A stretch of 64,000 nt of DNA, taken from the NCBI GenBank assembly GCA_021151765.1, contig JAGKWR010000003.1, forward strand, positions 1 to 64,000, given 5' to 3'. The stretch comes from Alphaproteobacteria bacterium (lineage in GTDB: Bacteria > Pseudomonadota > Alphaproteobacteria > Rickettsiales > UBA1997). Below the pieces are notes generated by a model, which saw only the letters and a program-made list of their open reading frames with translations, was not told the origin of the DNA and ran no database searches. Of the stretch, positions 1 to 6,560 are shown one piece after another. The position numbers and the translations under genes are program-made. Position 1 is the stretch's first letter; every line of letters begins with the position of its first letter.

Positions 1-23
1 ATAATATTCAACAAATCCTATTT

Positions 24-293
24 ATGAAAAACCAAGTTGTTACAATTTCTGCACAAATTCCCAGCGAATTAGACAAAGATTTAAACGAGCTTTGCCAGCT
101 TGAGGAAAGATCAAAAAGTTTCTACATAAAAAAAGCTTTAGAACAATATTTAGCGGAAAAAAGACAAGATCTTGCTGATTATCATGAAGCTAAAAAGCTT
201 TACGAAGAGTTTAAGAAGTCTGGTGAGAAGGCGATTCCTTATGAAGAAGTATTTGCAAAAGCTGCGAAGAAAGATCAAAAAAATAAGAAATAA
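24..293 (+). CDS. Ribbon-helix-helix antitoxin, RelB/CopG-like
   Basis: This is an 89-residue protein. Residues 5-45 look like a ribbon-helix-helix DNA-binding domain: a short strand (VTISAQIPSEL) is followed by two helices ending in FYIKKALEQYLAEK. The highly charged C-terminal tail is typical of antitoxins that wrap around a RelE/ParE toxin. The next gene, 27 bases downstream on the same strand, is a RelE-like toxin, so this is the first gene of a type II toxin-antitoxin pair. Such antitoxins usually repress their own promoter, but only 23 bases of upstream sequence lie in the window. The partner toxin is interrupted, so this antitoxin may now be an orphan. The family assignment rests on fold pattern and context. 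Confidence 0.8.
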   Translation: MKNQVVTISAQIPSELDKDLNELCQLEERSKSFYIKKALEQYLAEKRQDLADYHEAKKLYEEFKKSGEKAIPYEEVFAKAAKKDQKNKK

Positions 294-320
294 ATTCTCA
301 ATCAAACACCACAACATCAC

Positions 321-680
321 ATGAACTGGAAAGTTGAATTCACCAAATCTGCGACAAAGCAGGCACAAAAACTTGATCAAGCGATTCAGATCAGAATTAA
401 AAAAGCCATCGACGAAAAACTCAAAATTAACCCAGATCGTTATCTAATTGGTTTGATTGGCGAACTTTCCGACCTCTATAAATTTCGAGTTGGTGATTAC
501 CGTTTATTGTGCAGCAAAGAAGGAAAAAAATTAACACGTATGTCCCATTGACATACGTGTTGGGGATCCCCGCAAGGCGGGGCGCGACTCGTGTCGCGTT
601 TCCGTATCCCGAAGGGATAAAGGACAAAATTAATTATTCACGTGATTAAAATTGCGCATCGTCGTGAAGTTTATCACTAG
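321..680 (+). pseudogene. RelE/ParE-like toxin interrupted by a 99-bp in-phase insertion
   Basis: The first part encodes a RelE-family mRNA interferase fold up to the conserved GDYRLLCS strand. It then runs into foreign sequence and stops at 549-551. The missing C-terminus (KLIIHVIKIAHRREVYH) is found in the same frame at 627-677 and ends with TAG at 678-680. Removing 99 bases restores a normal RelE end, GKKLIIHVIKIAHRREVY. The insertion has two in-frame stops (549-551 and 618-620), so the full toxin cannot be made by simple readthrough. The product as it stands would be 76 residues without the last strand, which carries conserved basic residues in this family, and is probably inactive. The end overlaps the convergent rph stop codon by two bases. 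Confidence 0.85.
535..625. mobile_element. Structured palindromic element inserted in the relE-like gene
   Basis: The 91 bases consist almost entirely of four hairpins in tandem. They are a perfect 10-bp stem (535-544 with 550-559, loop CCATT), a 6-bp GC stem (568-573 with 577-582), a 6-bp stem (583-588 with 593-598) and a 6-bp stem (605-610 with 614-619). The sequence AAAATTAA flanks it on both sides (527-534 and 626-633), as a target duplication would. Insert plus one repeat copy is 99 bases, a multiple of three. It is much more GC-rich than its surroundings. It has no open reading frame for a transposase, so any mobility would be non-autonomous. It recalls Rickettsia palindromic elements in concept; sequence homology to them is not claimed. 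Confidence 0.75.
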
Positions 681-1387
681 CTATTAATTGCTTTTTTCTG
701 AATTTCGAAAAGTTCGGCGGCAGCTTTTTTAGCAAGCTCGTACATTTTGCTAACTTGTTCGAAGCTCATTGCACCGGCTTCTGCTGTGCCTTGAATTTCA
801 ATTAAATTAAAATCTTGGTTCAAAACAAAATTAGAATCAGTTTCGCATTTGCTGTCTTCTGCGTAATCTAAATCTGCTACAACTTCGCCGTTCACAATAC
901 CGCAAGAAAGGGCGCAAACTTTGCCAATTAGTGGATTGTTACGCACTAATCTTTGGTTCGTTAATTTATTTACAGCGATTGCCAATGCGACAAATCCACC
1001 GGTAATTGCGGCGCAACGTGTGCCGCCGTCAGCTTGAATTACATCGCAATCAATAATTATTTGGCGTTCGCCAAGCAAACGAGTGTCAATAACTGAACGC
1101 AAAGCGCGGCCAATAAGACGTTGAATTTCGATACTGCGACCGTTTGGTTTCATTGGGTCGCGGCTATTTCTAGTATGAGTTGAACGCGCCAACATGTTGT
1201 ATTCAGCGGTAACCCAGCCCAAACCTTTATTTCGTAAAAATGGTGGAACTTTTTCTTCAACTGACGCGGTGCACAAAACGTGAGTATCGCCGAATTTGAT
1301 TAAGCACGAACCTTCGGCATGTTTGTTGACGTGAGGAGTGATTGTAACTTCACGGATTTGGTCAAACTTTCTTTTTGAAGGGCGCAT
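677..1387 (-). CDS. rph: Ribonuclease PH
   Basis: RNase PH is a phosphorolytic 3'-5' exoribonuclease that trims the 3' ends of tRNA precursors and other RNAs. The 236-residue length matches the family (about 238). The start MRPSKRKFDQIR, the motif GRSIEIQRLIGRALR near residues 84-98 and the phosphate-site region DCDVIQADGGTRCAAITGG near 113-131 are all characteristic. It reads away from typA. The gene converges on the broken toxin gene and their stop codons overlap, so there is no separate terminator between them. A strong inverted repeat lies in its leader. Confidence 0.97.
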   Translation of the reverse strand: MRPSKRKFDQIREVTITPHVNKHAEGSCLIKFGDTHVLCTASVEEKVPPFLRNKGLGWVTAEYNMLARSTHTRNSRDPMKPNGRSIEIQRLIGRALRSVIDTRLLGERQIIIDCDVIQADGGTRCAAITGGFVALAIAVNKLTNQRLVRNNPLIGKVCALSCGIVNGEVVADLDYAEDSKCETDSNFVLNQDFNLIEIQGTAEAGAMSFEQVSKMYELAKKAAAELFEIQKKAINS

Positions 1388-1398
1388 AAATTGGCTTT

Positions 1399-1422
1399 AA
1401 ATTCAAACTAAAGTTTGAATTT
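1399..1422. repeat. Perfect inverted repeat in the rph leader
   Basis: An 11-bp perfect stem (1399-1409 with 1412-1422, two-base loop) lies just upstream of the rph start. A second 7-bp hairpin lies at 1443-1461. They may be transcript structures or palindromic repeats. No run of T follows on the minus strand that would make this a clear terminator. Confidence 0.55.
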
Positions 1423-1484
1423 AGTTTGAGTTGAATTGCTGCACACGAAATAAATTCGTGTATTCGCAATAAAATTATTTTCGT

Positions 1485-1520
1485 AAAAAAAGTCGAGCCC
1501 CGTAGAGCCCGACCTTTTTT
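1485..1520 (-). terminator. Rho-independent terminator after typA
   Basis: On the minus strand, the sequence just after the typA stop forms a 9-bp stem with two G-U pairs (arms 1492-1500 and 1505-1513) and a UACG tetraloop. It is followed by seven T. The plus strand also has T after the stem, so it could work in both directions, but no plus-strand gene ends here. Confidence 0.8.
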
Positions 1521-1531
1521 AATCGGTTGAT

Positions 1532-3379
1532 CTATTCTTCAGTAACGAAGTCAAATCTAGCTTCTTTCGAACGGCTTTCTCTTTTACGATCGTTAGTGTC
1601 CAAAAGTTTTTTACGTAGACGAAGTGATTTAGGAGTAACTTCAACAAGTTCGTCGTCACCAACGTAAGTGATCATGTCTTCAAGGGTTAATTCACGTGGT
1701 GGAACCAAACGAATTGCTTCGTCAGCACCAGTTGCACGTACGTTTGAAAGTTGTTTACCTTTCAAAACGTTGATTTCCAAATCACCTTGTTTTGAGTTTT
1801 CACCAACAACCATGCCAGCGTAAACTTTTTGTTGCGGACGAATGAACATTACACCGCGATCTTGCAAGTTCCAGATTGCGTAAGCCACAGCTTCGCCAGT
1901 ATCGGTAGAAATCAACGCACCGTTTTTTCTAGTCGCCATTTCGCCTTTGTACGGAGCATAAGCGTGGAAAATTCTGTTCAAAACGCCCGAACCCTTTGTG
2001 TCAGTCAAGAATTCGCTTTGGTAGCCGATCAAACCGCGAGAAGGAACGTAGAATACCAAACGAGTTTTGCCGCCAGAAGATGGCTTCATTTCTTGCATCT
2101 CGCCTTTACGTTGTGAAAGTTTGTCAACTACAACGCCGCTGAAAGCGTCATCAACGTCAACTACAACTTCTTCAACTGGTTCTAAAATATTGCCACTGGC
2201 ATCTTTTTTGAAAAGTACGCGCGGTCTTGAAACTGAAAGTTCGAAACCTTCACGACGCATGTTTTCAATCAATACACCAAGTTGTAACTCGCCACGGCCG
2301 CCAACTTCGAAAGCATCTTTGCCGTCAGATTCTTTAACTTTAATCGCCACGTTAGTTTCAGCTTCAGCGAACAAACGGTCGCGAATCATGCGTGAAGTAA
2401 CTTTTGAACCTTCAGTACCTGCCAAAGGAGAATCGTTTACTGCGATTGTGATGGCCATTGTTGGTGGATCAATCGGAGTAGATTTAAGAGGCTCAGAAAC
2501 TGACATGTCGCAAAGCGTATCAGACACTGAAGCTTTTTCCAAACCGGCAACGATTACGATGTCGCCAGCTTCTGCTTCTTCAACTGAAACTTTTTCAACG
2601 CCACGGAATACGTGAAGTTTAGTCAAGCGACCTTGTTCAACAACCTCGCCTTTCAAGTTTACAGCTTTCAAATTCATCAAAGCTTTAGGACGACCAGAAT
2701 AGATACGACCAGTCAACATACGGCCGAAATAAGGGCTGTGGCTTAACAAAGTTGCCAACATTTTGAACGGACCATCTTTGTCGAAATTTGGTGGAGAAAC
2801 GTGACGCAAGATCAAATTGAAAAGAGGTGACAAATCTTTGCGCTCATCTTTTTCTAAATCTTCAACGCACCAGCCGTCGCGGCCTACAGCGTAAAGCACA
2901 GGGAAATCAAGCTGTTCTTCAGTTGCATTTAATGAAACGAATAGATCGAAAATTTCGTTCAAAACTTCATCAGGACGAGCATCGCCACGGTCAATTTTGT
3001 TGATGATTACGATTGGACGAAGTCCAAGAGCCAAAGCTTTTGAAAGTACGAATTTAGTTTGTGGCATTACACCTTCTGCAGAGTCAACCAACAACAAAGC
3101 TGAGTCAGCCATCGACAAAACGCGTTCAACTTCACCACCGAAGTCAGCGTGACCAGGAGTGTCGATAACGTTGATTTTGTGGTCGTTCCACACAATTGAA
3201 GTACATTTTGCAAGAATCGTGATACCACGTTCTTTTTCCAAATCGTTTGAGTCCATCACACGATTTTCAACTTGTTGGTTAGCACGGAAAGTGCCGCTTT
3301 GATGCAACATCGCATCGATCAATGTAGTTTTGCCATGGTCAACGTGAGCAATAATGGCAACGTTTCTGAAGTCAGTCAT
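1532..3379 (-). CDS. typA: Translational GTPase TypA/BipA
   Basis: TypA/BipA is a ribosome-binding GTPase related to EF-G that acts in ribosome assembly and stress adaptation. The 615-residue length fits. The G1 motif AHVDHGKTTL lies at residues 11-20, followed by G2 (RGITI), G3 (DTPGHADF) and G4 (NKID). The family-specific C-terminal part includes GVMFIRPQQKVYAGMVVGE. It is transcribed alone: a terminator follows and a long repeat-containing spacer precedes it. Nothing unusual is seen in the protein. Confidence 0.97.
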   Translation of the reverse strand: MTDFRNVAIIAHVDHGKTTLIDAMLHQSGTFRANQQVENRVMDSNDLEKERGITILAKCTSIVWNDHKINVIDTPGHADFGGEVERVLSMADSALLLVDSAEGVMPQTKFVLSKALALGLRPIVIINKIDRGDARPDEVLNEIFDLFVSLNATEEQLDFPVLYAVGRDGWCVEDLEKDERKDLSPLFNLILRHVSPPNFDKDGPFKMLATLLSHSPYFGRMLTGRIYSGRPKALMNLKAVNLKGEVVEQGRLTKLHVFRGVEKVSVEEAEAGDIVIVAGLEKASVSDTLCDMSVSEPLKSTPIDPPTMAITIAVNDSPLAGTEGSKVTSRMIRDRLFAEAETNVAIKVKESDGKDAFEVGGRGELQLGVLIENMRREGFELSVSRPRVLFKKDASGNILEPVEEVVVDVDDAFSGVVVDKLSQRKGEMQEMKPSSGGKTRLVFYVPSRGLIGYQSEFLTDTKGSGVLNRIFHAYAPYKGEMATRKNGALISTDTGEAVAYAIWNLQDRGVMFIRPQQKVYAGMVVGENSKQGDLEINVLKGKQLSNVRATGADEAIRLVPPRELTLEDMITYVGDDELVEVTPKSLRLRKKLLDTNDRKRESRSKEARFDFVTEE

Positions 3380-3629
3380 TTTAAGTTTAAAGTTTTTTAA
3401 AAGAGAAAAGAGAGGAGAAATTCGAAGAAATAATCATCTGCGAGCTTACAAAAGAGCCGCGCAAAATAGGGGAGCAGAACTAACTGTCAACTTACTAAAT
3501 TTATTGCTGGTTTGTTGAATTAATCGTCTAGTTTTTTAAACAAAAAAATGCTGCAGAAGTTTGTTTTTATTGATCAGAGCCAGATTTTTACCCGCGGAAA
3601 AAAATTTATTTTTCAAAGTAGTCTTTTTT

Positions 3630-3690
3630 AAATCCCTTTTCGAAAAAGAGGGTGGATCAAACGTTGGCAAGCATTTGAGACGGGTGATTT
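3630..3690. repeat. Dispersed palindromic repeat, copy A
   Basis: A unit of about 61 bases begins AAATCCC and ends GAGACGGGTGATTT. It nearly matches copy B at 3868-3927. It contains a CCCTTTTT/AAAAAGAGGG-type stem and a weaker second stem around AAACG...GCATTT. Base differences between the copies are concentrated in the hairpin arms and loops. Confidence 0.75.
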
Positions 3691-3748
3691 CTTTAAGTTT
3701 ATTTTGTTTGACGTCGTAATCGCGAAGAGTTGTGACTAGAAAATATTT

Positions 3749-3855
3749 AAATCCTCCGTCACGCTACGCGCGCCACCTCCTTTTTCAAAGGAGGAAGTTC
3801 CAAATCCCTCTTTATCAAAGAAGGCTGCTTTTCTAATCCATCTTTCTCAAAGGAG
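3749..3855. repeat. Degenerate remnants of the same palindromic repeat
   Basis: At least three partial units start with A/TAATCC followed by a T-rich stretch and CAAAGGAGG-like or CAAAGAAGG-like sequence. They lie near 3749-3795, 3802-3824 and 3834-3855. They resemble the first half of copies A and B without the second half. The first contains a GC-rich middle (GTCACGCTACGCGCGCC). Confidence 0.55.
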
Positions 3856-3867
3856 TTTTCTGTTCTA

Positions 3868-3927
3868 AATCCCTCTTTGCAAAAGAGGGTGGATCAAACG
3901 CTAACAAGCGTTTGAGACGGGTGATTT
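3868..3927. repeat. Dispersed palindromic repeat, copy B
   Basis: This is the best-preserved unit. It contains an 8-bp stem CCCTCTTT/AAAGAGGG and a 7-bp stem AAACGCT/AGCGTTT, then GAGACGGGTGATTT. It ends one base before the stop codon of the acetyltransferase gene on the minus strand, so it sits where that transcript would terminate. Confidence 0.75.
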
Positions 3928-3928
3928 A

Positions 3929-4483
3929 CTAGAGTTTGCCCCTCTCAAAACCATTAATCCTATACAAAACATGACGCGCAAATTTGTGATTTTGTTCAAT
4001 TCGCGGATGGAAAAAATCATCTTTTTCGTCACGAATCATGCCAATTTTTTCCATGACATTTCGTGACGCTCGATTGCTTGGAACTGTAAAAGAAACCAAC
4101 TCCTGCAACTTCAATTCCGCAAAAGCAAAACGCAAAACTTCACGCGCCGCTTCGGTGGCATAACCTTTGTTGAAATGTTGAGAATTAAGGCGCCAACCAA
4201 TTTCAACTGCAGGCGTGAAATGAGCGGTAAACCCGACTTTGTGTAATCCAACAAAGCCAATAAATTCCTGAGTTTCTTGCAACTCTACGGCAAAAAGTCC
4301 AAACCCATTTTCCACAAAATGTTGGCGAAAATTTTCAACACATTGACGCGATTTTTCTTCACTCCAAATTTCTGGAAAAAATTCCATCACCTGTCGGTCT
4401 TGGTTCATCGCAATGAAAGTTGGAATGTCAGAATCGCGCCACTGGCGTAGAGTTAGGCGTTGGGTGTGAAGTTGTTTAATCAT
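3929..4483 (-). CDS. GNAT acetyltransferase, RimJ/RimL-like
   Basis: This 184-residue protein has the GNAT fold and starts with the RimJ/RimL-type sequence TQRLTLRQWRDSD. The acetyl-CoA-binding region is near residues 100-120, with GYATEAAREVLRFAF. The following helix-strand (VPSNRASRNVMEKIGM) is also typical. The family transfers acetyl groups to protein N-termini, antibiotics or small amines; the substrate cannot be told from sequence. The start codon directly follows the stop of an antitoxin fragment, and a palindromic repeat touches its stop codon. Confidence 0.9.
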   Translation of the reverse strand: MIKQLHTQRLTLRQWRDSDIPTFIAMNQDRQVMEFFPEIWSEEKSRQCVENFRQHFVENGFGLFAVELQETQEFIGFVGLHKVGFTAHFTPAVEIGWRLNSQHFNKGYATEAAREVLRFAFAELKLQELVSFTVPSNRASRNVMEKIGMIRDEKDDFFHPRIEQNHKFARHVLYRINGFERGKL

Positions 4484-4573
4484 TTAAATGGATGCGTTAA
4501 CTAATTTTCCAGTAGCAACCTTGTGCAAAATTGAAGTGATAAAAGTTTGGTAAGGAATGCCTTTTAACAACAT
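4484..4573 (-). pseudogene. Remnant of a CopG/BrnA-type antitoxin
   Basis: A 29-codon reading frame on the minus strand starts with ATG at 4573 and stops at 4484. It encodes KGIPYQTFITSILHKVATGK, which matches the C-terminal helix-turn-helix part of CopG-like antitoxins (pattern GIPYQTLI.S.LHKY..GKL). The N-terminal strand and first helix are missing, and an in-frame stop lies just upstream. No toxin partner is adjacent. It is most likely the decayed end of a former toxin-antitoxin locus; a functional micro-protein is less likely. Confidence 0.55.
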
Positions 4574-4622
4574 CTTTAACAAATTTTATTGGCAATAGAT
4601 CAGAGTTTGAGACTTGACCACT

Positions 4623-6458
4623 TTATCTTAAATTAGAGGTATTAGAAGAATTTGAAATCGAAGATGATGGCGGAACTACTGAGGAAATTTTGGTAGATGG
4701 TCTTGCAGCATTACTTCCGTCCTCTATTATTCTTGCTACAGCTCTATGAGCACCCTGAGTCACAAATTCATTAACTTCAACAGCAATGTCAGTTAGTCTT
4801 TTGACTTGATGAGCTATCGCTTCATCCCTTTCTTTTAAAAGCTTGTCTGCCTGCTCTTTGGTGTAGTTAGGATTTTCTGATAATTCATCCATTTTTACGG
4901 AGTAATCTTCTTTAATCTTTTCTACTTCCATAGGGAAAGCTATCAAGCCCCAAGATTGCAGATGATGGGTTTCACAAAGATAAGCAGCTTTTTCAGCTGT
5001 TGTTTTATTCAGAACTGAATTTTTGATTAAGTTATAGGCAATTTCGACCTTGTTCTCATTCTTATTATAGTCGAACCATTTCGGTATTCCAGAGACTGTT
5101 TCAAATCTAACTTTATTAGGAATTCCTAACCAAGGTTCTTTAATATCACCATTTAGCAAAAGCTTTTTGTGAACCTCTCTTAATAATGCATTTATTCCTT
5201 CAACTTCCACACCAGGCTTAAGATACTGATTCATAAATTCCGTGTAAGCATAACCTAGCCTTTGAAATACTTCAGCAAAATCATTCGATTCTAAGGAATC
5301 TGGAATGCTCTGTAAAATATCCTGTCTATAATAGCTAGCCATCTCTTCATAACTAACTAATCTTTCTTCATTATCCAAAAGACCATCTCCTAAATCTTGA
5401 TCCTTTATAAACTCATAAATCTTGATGAATTTATCTCTAACTACATTGATTGTTTCAGGATCACTAATTTCAATTACTTGAACTTGTCCATCTTCATCTA
5501 TAATTACACCAAGTATATCTTTGACTTCCCACATATCGTCAAAATATGGCTGAGCTGCAGTAAGTGGTTTTTGCGAATTCACCACATATTCTTTTAACTT
5601 CTCTAATGCCATGATGTGCGTTGCAGCTTCAATTTTATCTTTGATTTCTCCCTTTTGTGCAATTGAAGCTAAAGCTGATATTTCTGACCAACCTGCTACA
5701 GGTTGATTAATACAACCATCTTTCACAAAAGCTGCTGCCACATCTTCTATCCATTCCAGATGATCTGGATTTCTTTGCACTACATCTAGTACTACATCCA
5801 CTGCTATTAAAATTCCCGCAACACCACCTCTATCTTCAATACCTTCAGTTAAGAAACGATGAAGTAACTCTGTTGTGCTTCGCGGCCTAGGCAATTCAGG
5901 ATGTTTTTCTGCATAACTAGAAATGATACCCGCAAGTCTTTCCTCTCTTAAAACTGCCTCTGAAGAAAAGATGAAATGATCAGGATATTGAACATCACAA
6001 CCTTTGCGATCCAGCTCTAATAATTTTACTGTTAGTTCTTGAGTTTGTTCTAACGAATTACAACCCGTTAAAGACAAAAATTGAAGACCTTCTGGTAAAT
6101 CTTGGATGGCTTTAAGTTTATTACAGCCAAAAAGATCTAGATGTATTACACTTTGTGGAACGCGGATGTTTTCTAGATTTAAGTTATTTCTGAATTCTAA
6201 CACTCTAATACCTTCGTGTAAATTCAAAGCAGTTATCAGACTTGGACAATTATTTACAAATACACGCTTGGTATCTCTTTGAATTTCTGGTAAAATGCCA
6301 TTAATAATCTTATCATCTTCGATATATTCAAGCTTACTCAAATCCCATCTAATCGGTCGCACGCAATCAACTCCTTTGTTTTTTAATTGTGGTAATAATT
6401 TAAGATTTTTTAGTACGTACTTAATTTTTTTATAACAATTAGATTCGATTTTCTGCAC
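4623..6458 (-). CDS. Leucine-rich-repeat protein with helical C-terminal domain, possible NEL-type effector
   Basis: The product is 611 residues with no signal peptide or membrane segment. Residues 64-160 hold about four 20-residue leucine-rich repeats of the bacterial effector type (for example VPQSVIHLDLFGCNKLKAIQ then LPEGLQFLSLTGCNSLEQTQ). A large helical region follows (165-580), with a lone cysteine in DGCINQPVAGW near residue 249 and a charged helix near 525-575 (KIKEDYSVKMDE, then ERDEAIAHQVKRLTDIAVEV). That order of LRR, cysteine-bearing helical domain and Lys/Glu-rich terminal helix resembles IpaH/SspH ubiquitin ligases, but the CxD catalytic motif is not evident. The tail (575-611) is Ser/Pro/Asn-rich. 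The first in-frame start is GTG at 6458. Function is unknown; a secreted host-directed protein is an inference. Confidence 0.6.
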   Translation of the reverse strand: MQKIESNCYKKIKYVLKNLKLLPQLKNKGVDCVRPIRWDLSKLEYIEDDKIINGILPEIQRDTKRVFVNNCPSLITALNLHEGIRVLEFRNNLNLENIRVPQSVIHLDLFGCNKLKAIQDLPEGLQFLSLTGCNSLEQTQELTVKLLELDRKGCDVQYPDHFIFSSEAVLREERLAGIISSYAEKHPELPRPRSTTELLHRFLTEGIEDRGGVAGILIAVDVVLDVVQRNPDHLEWIEDVAAAFVKDGCINQPVAGWSEISALASIAQKGEIKDKIEAATHIMALEKLKEYVVNSQKPLTAAQPYFDDMWEVKDILGVIIDEDGQVQVIEISDPETINVVRDKFIKIYEFIKDQDLGDGLLDNEERLVSYEEMASYYRQDILQSIPDSLESNDFAEVFQRLGYAYTEFMNQYLKPGVEVEGINALLREVHKKLLLNGDIKEPWLGIPNKVRFETVSGIPKWFDYNKNENKVEIAYNLIKNSVLNKTTAEKAAYLCETHHLQSWGLIAFPMEVEKIKEDYSVKMDELSENPNYTKEQADKLLKERDEAIAHQVKRLTDIAVEVNEFVTQGAHRAVARIIEDGSNAARPSTKISSVVPPSSSISNSSNTSNLR

Positions 6459-6511
6459 TAATTAACATGAGATTTGTCTCGTTTTAGTGGTCTGGTTTTT
6501 GGAGTGAAGGT

Positions 6512-6534
6512 CAAAACGGGTTCTCTGAACCCGT
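6512..6534 (-). terminator. Hairpin after thiC
   Basis: An 8-bp perfect stem ACGGGTTC/GAACCCGT with a three-base loop (6516-6523 and 6527-6534) follows the thiC stop on the minus strand and is followed by only four T. It is a plausible but weak rho-independent terminator. Confidence 0.5.
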
Positions 6535-6560
6535 CTAATTGTTCAGATAATTTTTAAAAA

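Larger units (their letters stand above)
3380..3928. other. Gene-free spacer of about 550 bases with repeat copies
   Basis: No open reading frame here has family-like sequence. The part nearest typA (3380-3620) is AT-rich and presumably holds the typA promoter, but no clear -35/-10 pair could be singled out. From 3630 on, the spacer is filled with full and partial copies of one palindromic repeat, listed separately. Confidence 0.6.

Noticed and set aside
427..627. Minus-strand frame across the relE insertion
   Set aside because: It is made of the complement of the toxin gene and the hairpin element, has no family-like sequence and would lie inside a structured insert.
3749..3927. CRISPR array suggested by repeated AAATCC units
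   Set aside because: Units are degenerate, unevenly spaced and partly truncated, with no uniform spacers and no cas gene in the window.
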